Part shown: one piece after another, positions 19,058-27,223 of the stretch
Numbering within the stretch: the first letter of the stretch is position 1
Layout: every line of letters starts with the position of its first letter
Source of the DNA: Beijerinckiaceae bacterium
Lineage (GTDB): Bacteria; Pseudomonadota; Alphaproteobacteria; Rhizobiales; Beijerinckiaceae
Length of the DNA: 64,000 nucleotides
Direction of reading: 5' to 3'
Assembly: GCA_004564215.1 (NCBI GenBank)
Contig: CP024846.1
Location: 2,294,001-2,358,000 of the forward strand
Made by a program: the position numbers and the translations under genes
Notes under the pieces: generated by a model
Database searches by the model: none
Seen by the model: the letters and a program-made list of their open reading frames with translations, nothing else
Told to the model about the DNA's origin: nothing

Positions 19058-19543
19058 TTAGGCGGTTGTATAGATACCCTTTTTGCCCTCAATTGATCTG
19101 ATAAGCCCTTGCTTGTTCAGCCGATAGAGCCTGTTTGAAATGATATTGCGAGCCCCGATTTCTTTGTATTTCCGAAAGAGATCAATCAGAATTTCGTCGA
19201 GGGTGGCCGTTCCACCACGGTCATTAATAATCAGGACGAGCTGATCGGTTTGTCCTTTTTTTGCACGGTCGCTCAACTGCGCCAGCAATTCGTCGGGAAG
19301 GTCTGAAAGGTCATCTTCTTCGACGGAAGGCGGTTCGACTAGTTTTTGCTGGGGCGTCCCCTTCTCCGGGCGATTTTCTTGATTTTCAAGATATTTGAGA
19401 AGATCTTCGTGCTGATCGAGCAATCGTCTATACATTTCGACCTGACCAGGCCGATAGTTTGGGTGATTCGGAGGGAACCGATCTAGTAGGCTCTCGTAAT
19501 GAGCAACTTGGCCCTTGACTAATGCTATGTGTTTATCTAACAT
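19058..19543 (-). CDS. Unknown protein with a C-terminal winged-helix-like segment
   Basis: The 161-residue product has a helical N-terminal half (LVKGQVAHYESLLDRFPP... YRRLLDQHEDLLKYLENQE), an acidic linker and a C-terminal segment that reads like a winged helix (TATLDEILIDLFRKYKEIGARNIISNRLYRLNKQGLIRSIEGKKGIYTT). The start MLDKHIALVKG has AAGGGC upstream. It follows a 62-codon gene by 10 bp in the same direction. Composition is AT-richer than the neighbours. No family was recognised; a DNA-binding role is inference from the C-terminus. Confidence 0.65.
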   Translation of the reverse strand: MLDKHIALVKGQVAHYESLLDRFPPNHPNYRPGQVEMYRRLLDQHEDLLKYLENQENRPEKGTPQQKLVEPPSVEEDDLSDLPDELLAQLSDRAKKGQTDQLVLIINDRGGTATLDEILIDLFRKYKEIGARNIISNRLYRLNKQGLIRSIEGKKGIYTTA

Positions 19544-19553
19544 AATAAAGCCC

Positions 19554-19742
19554 TTACACGGCAAACGGGCGGCGTTCGCGCTCATTGGCCCGTTTCGATT
19601 TGGATGACGGAGTCGGTTTTCCTTCCACGGGGACCGGCTCCGTTTTCATATCTGGCATAGTCTTAATCATATCACAAGCAATTTTTCGCGATTTCGTCGA
19701 TTCCGCGCCATTTTTTTGAGTCGCAGTCCCTGTTTCCACCAT
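19554..19742 (-). CDS. Very small Lys/Arg-rich protein, uncertain
   Basis: The 62-codon frame (MVETGTATQKNGAESTKSRK...) lies 10 bp upstream of the winged-helix-like gene and could share its transcript. The product is polar, probably disordered, and basic at the end (KSKRANERERR). No Shine-Dalgarno sequence is convincing. It is reported as possible only. Confidence 0.35.
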   Translation of the reverse strand: MVETGTATQKNGAESTKSRKIACDMIKTMPDMKTEPVPVEGKPTPSSKSKRANERERRPFAV

Positions 19743-19848
19743 CGCATCACGCCATTTTGCCTTGAATGCGCGATTTTTAGCTTATAAAAGCAATATAAAA
19801 GCAACAGCACATCATAATCTCTGCCAATTTCTGTTCTCGAAAACAAAA

Positions 19849-19892
19849 TGCACAAGAATGCATATTTTTGTGCGCAAGAATGCATATTTTTG
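19849..19892. repeat. Two tandem 22-bp direct repeats
   Basis: Two adjacent 22-bp units (19849-19870 and 19871-19892) differ at one base; each contains CAAGAATGCATATTTTTG with the palindromic ATGCAT. They sit about 110-150 bp upstream of the minus-strand accessory genes and 70 bp beyond the end of bioA. A 22-bp period places both on nearly the same DNA face, as in operator or iteron arrays. Their role is unknown. Confidence 0.8.
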
Positions 19893-19964
19893 ATATGTCT
19901 ATCGCCAGATATTAATATATAGATATCTTTATGTGAATGTGGCGACCGAGCCCCCTCTCGGCGA

Positions 19965-21242
19965 TCACCCTCGCGTCCAATCTTTTAGCACCGAGACGAC
20001 GGCACTTGTGAGACGCGCGAGATCGTCTTCCCCAATCGTGAAGGCCGGGGTGAGATAGACGATCCTGCCGAAGGGGCGCACGAACACACCGGCCTCGATG
20101 AACCGTCGTTTCAATTCGCCCATATTGTCGATGCGATCGAGTTCGACCACGCCGATCGCGCCCTTGACCCGCACATCGCGGACATGTGGAAGACTTCGCG
20201 CGGGTTCAAAACCCCGCGCGAGTGCCGCTTCTATGGCCGCCACTTGCGCCAGACGCGGCTCGCTCGCGAAGAGATCGAGCGAGGCATTGGCCGCGGCGCA
20301 GGCGAGCGGATTGGCCATGAAGGTCGGTCCATGCATCAGCGCGTGGCGCGGCTCCTCGGACAGAAACGCATCGAATATTTTTGCCGTGGCGATGGTCGCG
20401 GCGAGCGCCATCGTGCCGCCGGTCAACGCCTTCGAGAGCGTTATAATGTCCGGCGTGACGCCCGCCGCCTCGCAGGCAAACATGGTTCCGGTCCGGCCGA
20501 GGCCGGTAAAGATTTCGTCAAAAATCAGCAGAAGACCATGCCGATCTGCTGTGCGTCTTACGTGCTGCAAAGTGGCCGCATCGTGAAACAACATGCCGCC
20601 GGCGCCCTGCACCAAGGGCTCGACCAGAATGCCGGCAATCTCATCTGCGTGGGCCTCAAGCAATGTGTCGAAAGCTTTGGCCCGAATGCCATCAGTAGGA
20701 AGCTCGGCGATGATCTGCTGCGGCAGGACCTTGGCGAAGAGGGTATGCATCCCTTCCTCGGGATCGCAGACCGACATGGTTGCGAATGTGTCGCCATGAT
20801 AGCCGCCCTTGAACGCGACAAAGCGGCTGCGCTGGTTTTGTCCCTGGTTCAGCCAGAATTGCACCGCCATCTTCATGGCGACCTCGACGGCGACCGAGCC
20901 GCTGTCGGAGAAAAACACCCGATCGAGTTCGCCGGGAAGCAGCGCCGTCAATCGCCGCGCCAAATTGAGCGCGGGCTCGTGCACGAGACCTCCGAACATG
21001 ATGTGAGGCATAAGGCCCAGCTGATCCAGGACGGCCGCGCTGATCTTTGGGTGGTTATAGCCGTGGCAGCCGGTCCACCAGCTCGCGATCCCGTCGATGA
21101 GTTCGCGGCCATCGGCGAGAAAAATGCGGCTTCCCTCGGTGCGAACCACGGGAAGCGGCGGCGCCGTCGTCTTCATCTGGGTGTAAGGCAGCCAGATATG
21201 CTCCATCCCGCGCGTAAACCACTCCGGCGGTGCAGTTTTCAT
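19965..21242 (-). CDS. bioA: Adenosylmethionine-8-amino-7-oxononanoate aminotransferase
   Basis: The 425-residue PLP enzyme converts KAPA to DAPA in biotin synthesis, using S-adenosylmethionine as amino donor. Signatures are HIWLPYTQMK, DGIASWWTGCHGYNHP, DEIFTGLGRTG and the PLP lysine in TLSKALTGG. The start at MKTAPPEWFTRGMEHIW has GGAGGC upstream; the longer frame upstream is rejected. It stands alone here; bioB lies about 34 kb away at 53836, and bioF and bioD are outside the window. It is divergent from the zinc-finger gene at 21365. Confidence 0.95.
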   Translation of the reverse strand: MKTAPPEWFTRGMEHIWLPYTQMKTTAPPLPVVRTEGSRIFLADGRELIDGIASWWTGCHGYNHPKISAAVLDQLGLMPHIMFGGLVHEPALNLARRLTALLPGELDRVFFSDSGSVAVEVAMKMAVQFWLNQGQNQRSRFVAFKGGYHGDTFATMSVCDPEEGMHTLFAKVLPQQIIAELPTDGIRAKAFDTLLEAHADEIAGILVEPLVQGAGGMLFHDAATLQHVRRTADRHGLLLIFDEIFTGLGRTGTMFACEAAGVTPDIITLSKALTGGTMALAATIATAKIFDAFLSEEPRHALMHGPTFMANPLACAAANASLDLFASEPRLAQVAAIEAALARGFEPARSLPHVRDVRVKGAIGVVELDRIDNMGELKRRFIEAGVFVRPFGRIVYLTPAFTIGEDDLARLTSAVVSVLKDWTRG

Positions 21243-21364
21243 TCGTTTTTGCCTCCGGCCTCGCCGATTTGTCCCTTCCAGCCGCGCTTCCACCGGTCGG
21301 GGCTACCCAAACGGTTCGGGCTCGCCTATGTTGCCCGCGTTTTCCACCCACCTGGGACATTATC

Positions 21365-21637
21365 ATGGCCGCGCATAGCATTCCGCATTTCCACAATCAG
21401 CCGGGCGTCCCGGTGGTGCGCGTCGGCGCCAGGGAATTCATGTGTGTTGGCGCTCTGCCGCCCTTGGATCATCCGCATATCTTTATCGACATGGGCGAGA
21501 GCCTCGACGCCATCTGCCCCTATTGCTCGACGCATTATGTCTATGACGACCGGCTGCATGGCACCTGCGAACCGCCCGAATGCATGTTCAAGCCTGAGGC
21601 CGAGTCCCTGACGGAATCGTCGATTGAGCACGCCTGA
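21365..21637 (+). CDS. Small zinc-finger protein (NDUFS6-like domain)
   Basis: The 90-residue protein contains CPYCSTHYVYDD and a preceding HIFIDM segment, matching the short zinc-finger domain shared with mitochondrial complex I subunit NDUFS6. Bacterial members are widespread in Alphaproteobacteria and associate with NADH dehydrogenase in some species. Ligands would be CxxC plus a His and a further Cys (CEPPEC). The longer open frame upstream is not coding-like. It lies 6 bp before the monooxygenase gene and is likely co-transcribed with it. Confidence 0.88.
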   Translation: MAAHSIPHFHNQPGVPVVRVGAREFMCVGALPPLDHPHIFIDMGESLDAICPYCSTHYVYDDRLHGTCEPPECMFKPEAESLTESSIEHA

Positions 21638-21643
21638 TCTCCG

Positions 21644-22888
21644 ATGAAAGGGCCTCATGCACTAATAGCTGGCGCCGGGATCGGCGGTCTTTGCGCGGCC
21701 TTGTGCCTGGCGCGCGCGGGCTGGCGGGTCACCGTCTACGACAAAGCCAAGGTTCTCGAAGAAGTCGGCGCGGGCCTTCAGCTCTCGCCCAATGCCAGTG
21801 TCGTTTTGGGCCGGCTCGATGTCATTCAGCGCCTAAAACCCTTCAGCCTTTCCCCGCGCGCCATCAAGATTCGCCGCAGCCGGGATGGCGCCGTACTCGC
21901 GGAGATGTCGCTCGAAAACGCCGAACAACGCTGGGGGGCGCCTTACCTTGTCGCGCACCGCGGCGATCTCCAGCGTGTTCTGCTTGAGGCGATCGCAGGC
22001 GAGGGCCGCATAAGTCTCCATACCGGGGCGGCCGTCGTCGGATTTACCTCTTGCGTCAACCGGGTTGAAGTTGTTGTCGAGCACGGCGACTACCGGGTGA
22101 CAACGACGGGGGATTGTCTGATCGGAGCGGATGGATCGCGCTCGCTCATTCGCGAGCGGATGGTCCGCGAACGAGAGGGGCCGCCCGGAACAGCTCATGC
22201 GCAGATTGTGCATCCGACCGATCGGCCAATATATTCCGGTCGTACCGCCTGGCGCACCCTTGTCGATGCAGGCAAGGTCCCTGACGACCTGCGCAAGGAA
22301 GAGACCACGCTCTGGCTCGGGCGCAGAGCCCATCTCGTTCATTATCCCTTGCGCAAGGGGACGATCGTCAACGTCGTGGCGATCGTGGATGAGGATTTCC
22401 GCGTCGCGGATGAAGCGGAATTCTGGTCCAGCATAGGTGCGCCGAAGGATCTCGAAGCGCGGTTTGCGGACTGGCACGCAAGCGCTAAAGATTTGCTGCG
22501 CGCGGCTCCGCAGTGGCGCAAATGGCCGCTCTTCGATCGCGAACCGATCGCCAGCTGGACAGCCGGCCGGGTGGCGCTATTGGGCGATGCGGCGCATCCC
22601 ATGCTGCCGTTCCTCGCGCAAGGCGCGGCGCAGGCGATCGAGGATGCAAGCGCGCTTGGCGAAGCCTTGGCGGGTCATCGCAATGTCGAAGAAGGCCTCC
22701 TTGCTTACCAGGTGGCGCGGCATGCCCGCGCGACGCGGGTGCAGTGGGAATCGCGACGGCAGGCCCAGATCTATCATTTCGGCGGTCCCGCGGCCTTGGT
22801 TCGCGACTTTGCGCTTCGCGGCCTTGGCGGCGAGAAGATGCTCTCCCGCTACGATTGGCTTTACGACGCGCATACGCCGCGAGCCTGA
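21644..22888 (+). CDS. FAD-dependent monooxygenase (salicylate hydroxylase-like)
   Basis: The 414-residue flavoprotein has the dinucleotide-binding motif GAGIGGLCAALCLARAG, a DG-type motif (CLIGADGSRSLIRERM) and the second FAD motif GDAAHPMLPFLAQGAAQAIEDA. These define class A aromatic monooxygenases such as salicylate hydroxylase. The substrate is not predictable; no catabolic genes are nearby. It follows the zinc-finger gene and converges with nasA (7 bp between stops), so the nitrate operon ends here without room for a separate terminator. Confidence 0.9.
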   Translation: MKGPHALIAGAGIGGLCAALCLARAGWRVTVYDKAKVLEEVGAGLQLSPNASVVLGRLDVIQRLKPFSLSPRAIKIRRSRDGAVLAEMSLENAEQRWGAPYLVAHRGDLQRVLLEAIAGEGRISLHTGAAVVGFTSCVNRVEVVVEHGDYRVTTTGDCLIGADGSRSLIRERMVREREGPPGTAHAQIVHPTDRPIYSGRTAWRTLVDAGKVPDDLRKEETTLWLGRRAHLVHYPLRKGTIVNVVAIVDEDFRVADEAEFWSSIGAPKDLEARFADWHASAKDLLRAAPQWRKWPLFDREPIASWTAGRVALLGDAAHPMLPFLAQGAAQAIEDASALGEALAGHRNVEEGLLAYQVARHARATRVQWESRRQAQIYHFGGPAALVRDFALRGLGGEKMLSRYDWLYDAHTPRA

Positions 22889-22895
22889 TCGAAGT

Positions 22896-25580
22896 TCAGC
22901 CCGTAACGGTTTCCGGTTGAACCTTGGTGTCCGAAAGGGCGATCATGCGGCGCAGTTCAGGCAGGCAGGATCCGCAATTCGTGCCGGCGTTGAGCCGCGC
23001 GCCGATCGCTTCGGTAGAACACGCGCCCGCGGCGATGGCCCGTTCGATCGCGCCCGCCTTGACGCCGAAACAGGCGCAGATCGTTGGGCTGGCATCGAAG
23101 TCGGCGGCGGCGCTTCGGCCAGCCAGCAGGAAGCGGCGTGCGGGTCCCTCAAGGCGCTCCAGCCGCCAGATTTCGGAAAGGGCGCTCCAAGCGGGGATTT
23201 CGCCATCGCGCCCCATGAAGATCACGGCATCGAGCCTTCCAGCCGTGATCAGCGCGGCCCGGAAAATGCCCCTTGCCCGATCGTGAAACTTGGCCTGCTC
23301 GGCCTTGCCGGCGGCGTTGCAGACCGCCTCGAATAGGGGTTGAAAAGCCTCGTTCGTCGCAAATCGCGCCGCATAGCCGTCCTCGATGGCGGTCCATGCC
23401 CAGACGCTGTCTCCCGGGAGCCTGAAACGACGGCGCGACAGCACAAACCCCTGCGCCGAGAATTCGACGGGGGCGAGCGCCGCTGGAATGGCCTTGGCAT
23501 CCGGCTGCCCGGAATAGGGGTCGACGATGCTATGGACCAGCGCGCCCGTGCGGGCACCTCCGGCGGTCTCGTCGCTCCAATGGATCGGGACGAAGATCCG
23601 GCCGGCAATTTGGGCATCTGTCACGACAACGCGCAGCACGGCGCTGCCATGTGCCGTGTTCACGCGCGCAAATCCGCCCTCGGCTACGCGCAATCTTCGG
23701 GCATCCTGCGGGTTCACCTCGACGAAGGGCTCGGGAATATGGCTGGCGAGTCTTGGCGAGAGGCCGGTTCGCGTCATCGTGTGCCATTGGTCGCGCACGC
23801 GTCCGGTGTTGAGAAGAAATGGATATTGCCCATCCGGCGCCTCCGCGAGCGCGGGTTCGGCAATGGCACTAAAGCGCGCGCGGCCCGAGGGCGTGAAAAA
23901 ACGCCCGTCCGCAAACATTCGTTGGGTCCCGCGCGGCGCATTTTCGGAAGCCGGCCATTGCACCGGTGAAAGCGCGGCATAGGCGGCGTCGCTGATCCCG
24001 GCTAGCGCACCGAGATCGAAATCGCGCGCGCCATGGTTTTCGAAGGCCGACAGGGCCGCGTGTTCCCGGAAAATAGCGGCTGGATGCTGATAGTCGAAGG
24101 CGGCGCTGAAGCCCATGCGCTTGGCGACCTGCGAGACGCTCCACCAATCGGGTTTCGCTTCGCCAGCGCAGGGCATGAATGCACGCTGCCGCGAAATCCG
24201 CCGCTCCGAATTGGTCACGGTCCCGTCTTTTTCGCCCCAGGCGGCGGCGGGCAGCAGCACATGCGCGCCGGCACCGATCGTGTCTGTCGAGCACACATTG
24301 TCCGAGATGACCAGAAGGTCGAGTTCAGCCATCGCCGCGCGGAAATGATCGGCGCGCGGCAGGCTGACGGCCGGGTTGGTGCCCATGATCCAGAGGGCCT
24401 TGATTTGGCCTCGCGCGATGGCGTCGAACATCGCGACCGCCTTGAGGCCCTCGCCCGAGGCCATGTGCGGCGCGTCCCAGAAGCGGGCGACCCGGTCCAT
24501 GTCGGGCGGCGAAAAGTCCATATGCGCGGCAAGCTGATTGGCGAGACCGCCGACTTCCCGCCCGCCCATGGCATTCGGCTGCCCGGTCAAGGAGAATGGT
24601 CCCGTCCCCGGCTTTCCAATACGCCCGGTGGCGAGATGGCAATTGATGATCGCAGCGACCTTGTCGGTTCCCTGCCAGGACTGGTTGACCCCTTGGCTGT
24701 AGAGTGTGACGACGCGGCTTGTCGCCGACCAGAGATCGAAGAACGCCATGATTTCTTGCGTCGAAATCCCGCATTTGGCGGCAATCGTTGCCAGATCCGG
24801 TGCGATCTGGCGCGCTTGCGCGAGTGCGGTCTCGAAATCTTCCGTGTGCACGGCGATGTAGGCGTGATCGATATGCTCGTGCTCGGCGAGGTGAACGAGA
24901 AGGCCGCAGAATAACACCCCGTCCATGCCGGGCTTGATCGTCAAGGCGAGATCGGCACTTTCCGTCGTGGCGGTGCCCCGGACGTCGATGCTGACGATGC
25001 GCGCGCCGCGCTGTTCGCGTGCCCGCACCATCCGCTGGTAGAGGATCGGATGGCACCAGGCGGCATTCGATCCCACCAGCACAAGAAGGTCGGCCTCATC
25101 GAGGTCTTCATAGCAGCACGGCACCGTATCCGAGCCGAAGGCCCGGCGATGGCCGGACACGGAGGAGGACATGCAGAGGCGCGAATTGGTATCGACATTG
25201 GCGGAGCCAATGAAGCCCTTCATCAATTTATTGGCAACGTAATAGTCTTCCGTGAGCAATTGCCCGGAAAGATAAAATGCCACCGCCTCAGGGCCATAAG
25301 TCTCGATTGTGCGCGAAAACCCGTCGGCGATGCGATCGAGGGCCGCATCCCATGTCGCGCGCTCGCCATCGACCATCGGATGCAAGAGCCGCGTCTCGGA
25401 TGCCAAGGTCTCGCCGAGCGCCGAGCCTTTGGAACAAAGCCGGCCCAAATTGGCGGGGTGGCTCGCATCACCGGCGATCGCTGCGCCTCCTGCGCCGTCC
25501 GGCGTTGCGACAACTCCGCAGCCAACGCCGCAATAGGGACAGGTCGTACGAACGCTTAAGGCTGCCGCATGGGCATTCAT
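22896..25580 (-). CDS. nasA: Assimilatory nitrate reductase catalytic subunit
   Basis: The 894-residue cytosolic molybdoenzyme reduces nitrate to nitrite. The N-terminal 4Fe-4S ligands are Cys14, 17, 21 and 49 (TCPYCGVGC...LCSKG). The Mo ligand is Cys136 in SRLCMSSSV. The C-terminus carries a BFD-like 2Fe-2S domain (ICACFGVKAGAIERAI... TNCGSCLPELRRMIAL), as in NasA of Klebsiella, which receives electrons. It overlaps the upstream flavoreductase gene by 1 bp (TGATG), so translation is coupled. It is the last gene of the nitrate operon. Confidence 0.95.
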   Translation of the reverse strand: MNAHAAALSVRTTCPYCGVGCGVVATPDGAGGAAIAGDASHPANLGRLCSKGSALGETLASETRLLHPMVDGERATWDAALDRIADGFSRTIETYGPEAVAFYLSGQLLTEDYYVANKLMKGFIGSANVDTNSRLCMSSSVSGHRRAFGSDTVPCCYEDLDEADLLVLVGSNAAWCHPILYQRMVRAREQRGARIVSIDVRGTATTESADLALTIKPGMDGVLFCGLLVHLAEHEHIDHAYIAVHTEDFETALAQARQIAPDLATIAAKCGISTQEIMAFFDLWSATSRVVTLYSQGVNQSWQGTDKVAAIINCHLATGRIGKPGTGPFSLTGQPNAMGGREVGGLANQLAAHMDFSPPDMDRVARFWDAPHMASGEGLKAVAMFDAIARGQIKALWIMGTNPAVSLPRADHFRAAMAELDLLVISDNVCSTDTIGAGAHVLLPAAAWGEKDGTVTNSERRISRQRAFMPCAGEAKPDWWSVSQVAKRMGFSAAFDYQHPAAIFREHAALSAFENHGARDFDLGALAGISDAAYAALSPVQWPASENAPRGTQRMFADGRFFTPSGRARFSAIAEPALAEAPDGQYPFLLNTGRVRDQWHTMTRTGLSPRLASHIPEPFVEVNPQDARRLRVAEGGFARVNTAHGSAVLRVVVTDAQIAGRIFVPIHWSDETAGGARTGALVHSIVDPYSGQPDAKAIPAALAPVEFSAQGFVLSRRRFRLPGDSVWAWTAIEDGYAARFATNEAFQPLFEAVCNAAGKAEQAKFHDRARGIFRAALITAGRLDAVIFMGRDGEIPAWSALSEIWRLERLEGPARRFLLAGRSAAADFDASPTICACFGVKAGAIERAIAAGACSTEAIGARLNAGTNCGSCLPELRRMIALSDTKVQPETVTG

Positions 25581-27223
25581 CAGTAAACGTCCGTCTGATA
25601 CCGGTGTTGTCCGCGAAGGTCTTTCAGGAACACCTTCGCGGCGGCGACGTCCATCTTCCCATGCTCCCTGCAGACATCGACGAGCGCCGCCTCGACATCG
25701 ACGGCCATGCTTTTGGCATCGCCGCAGACGTAAAAATGGGCGCCCTTGCTAAGCCATGACCAAAGTTCGGCAGCTTCCTCTCGCAATTTGTCTTGGACAT
25801 AGACCTTGCGTTCGCTTTCGCGTGACCATGCAAGCGACAGCTTGGTGAGCGTCCCAGCGGCGGCAAATCCCGACAGCTCCTCCTCGTAGAAAAAATCCGT
25901 CTCACGCCGCTGATGGCCGAAAAAGAGCCAGGCCGGTCCTTGGGCCTTGGCCGCCATGCGTTCCTGCAGAAACGCCCGGAAGGGTGCGATGCCGGTTCCG
26001 GGGCCGACCATGATGATCGGCGTGTCGCCATCGGCCGGCAACGCGAAGTCATGGGCGCGCTGAATATAGACTTTTACCTTGTCGCCGGGCTGCAAGCCCG
26101 TGCCTGCGAATGTCGAGGCGACGCCGAAGCGCTCGCGCCCGCCTATTGCATAGCGGACATGATCGATGGTGAGAGACACCCGTCCTTTGCCTGCGCGGTG
26201 CGAGGAGGCGATCGAATAGAGTCGGGGCTGCAAGGGTTCGAGGGCCTCGACGAAAGCTTCCGGATCGGGCCGCAACCGGGGGAATTTTTCAAGCGCCGCC
26301 AGAACATCGAGTGTCGCGGCATCGCCGTCGGGGTCACCCCCCTTGGCCAAGGCTTTTGCCTTCGCGCGGGATGTGCCGCCCGTGATGTAAGAAATCAGCT
26401 CGAACAGAACGTCGGGCGCCAATCCCAATGAGACGTCTTCCCGAAGGATCTGACGCAGGGTCTTGTCGGCAATCGGGAAATCGTGGGGCGCATCGATCGC
26501 CGCGATGACCGCATCGACCAGCCGCTCGTCATTGACCGGAAAAATGCCAAAGCTGTCGCCGGGCTCATAGTCGAGGCCGGCTTCCGAAATATCGAAGTCG
26601 ACATGATAAGTCGCCTTTGCGCTGCCCTCGCGATTCAGTCTTTTGCGCCCCAGAAAGGTCGCTTCGGCGGGCGTGTTTCTTGAACGGCCGGGACGGGTGT
26701 CGGCGTCCCTAGCCTTGCCAATCGCGGCGGCTTCGGCTTTGGCCTTGGCTTCGTCCGGATCGCTCGCGCCGCCTCCCATTTCCTCGATCAGAATTTTCAG
26801 CGTGCGCGCGGTTTCCTTGGCGCCCGGCACGCAGAGGTTCAAGCGCTCCTCGGCCTGGGTCGCGATGGCCGTTGCATAGTCCTCGCAATTGTAGCCGCAT
26901 TGCCCGCAGTCTTGTTGGGCCATTGCCGCCATCATGCGGCGGGCGAGCGGACGGCCTTCGGCGAGCTTCATCCGCTCGCCGAGCGGCAAGGTCTGATCAT
27001 GCCAAGGCGCGCCATCATCTGCGATATCGAGCGTAACGGCTTGTGGGCCGGACAGGGCGGCATAGACCGCGAGGTCCTGCGGGGGGAGGGCGACGCCGGA
27101 TTGCGGCTCCGGCGCGAGAAGCCCTGCGAAAAAGCCGTTGAGCCATGCACGCTGCTCGGGGGAGAAGGGCGCGGTCTCCGGAATGATCGGTGCCGGCGCC
27201 GGTGGGCGGTGAAAAGCGTTCAT
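25580..27223 (-). CDS. CysJ-like FAD/NAD(P)H reductase with a 4Fe-4S domain in place of flavodoxin
   Basis: The C-terminal 350 residues are a CysJ/ferredoxin-NADP-reductase unit (RLYSIASS FAD motif, GTGIAPFRAFLQER, and the VYVQ, YVCGD and final VY stretches). The N-terminus carries the short CysJ-type helix FSPEQRAWLNGFFAGL (residues 20-35). Instead of the flavodoxin domain of CysJ, residues 95-150 hold CGQCGYNC...C (Cys106, 109, 113, 131), an RnfB/PF04060-type 4Fe-4S domain. In this operon it is the likely electron donor for NasA and/or the sirohaem nitrite reductase (inference). The start overlaps the nirA stop (ATGA). A true sulfite reductase role is possible but less likely here. Confidence 0.85.
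   Translation of the reverse strand: MNAFHRPPAPAPIIPETAPFSPEQRAWLNGFFAGLLAPEPQSGVALPPQDLAVYAALSGPQAVTLDIADDGAPWHDQTLPLGERMKLAEGRPLARRMMAAMAQQDCGQCGYNCEDYATAIATQAEERLNLCVPGAKETARTLKILIEEMGGGASDPDEAKAKAEAAAIGKARDADTRPGRSRNTPAEATFLGRKRLNREGSAKATYHVDFDISEAGLDYEPGDSFGIFPVNDERLVDAVIAAIDAPHDFPIADKTLRQILREDVSLGLAPDVLFELISYITGGTSRAKAKALAKGGDPDGDAATLDVLAALEKFPRLRPDPEAFVEALEPLQPRLYSIASSHRAGKGRVSLTIDHVRYAIGGRERFGVASTFAGTGLQPGDKVKVYIQRAHDFALPADGDTPIIMVGPGTGIAPFRAFLQERMAAKAQGPAWLFFGHQRRETDFFYEEELSGFAAAGTLTKLSLAWSRESERKVYVQDKLREEAAELWSWLSKGAHFYVCGDAKSMAVDVEAALVDVCREHGKMDVAAAKVFLKDLRGQHRYQTDVY

Noticed and set aside
20184..21611. Open frame of 475 codons opposite bioA
   Set aside because: Antisense to bioA and running into the zinc-finger gene in another frame; no motifs.
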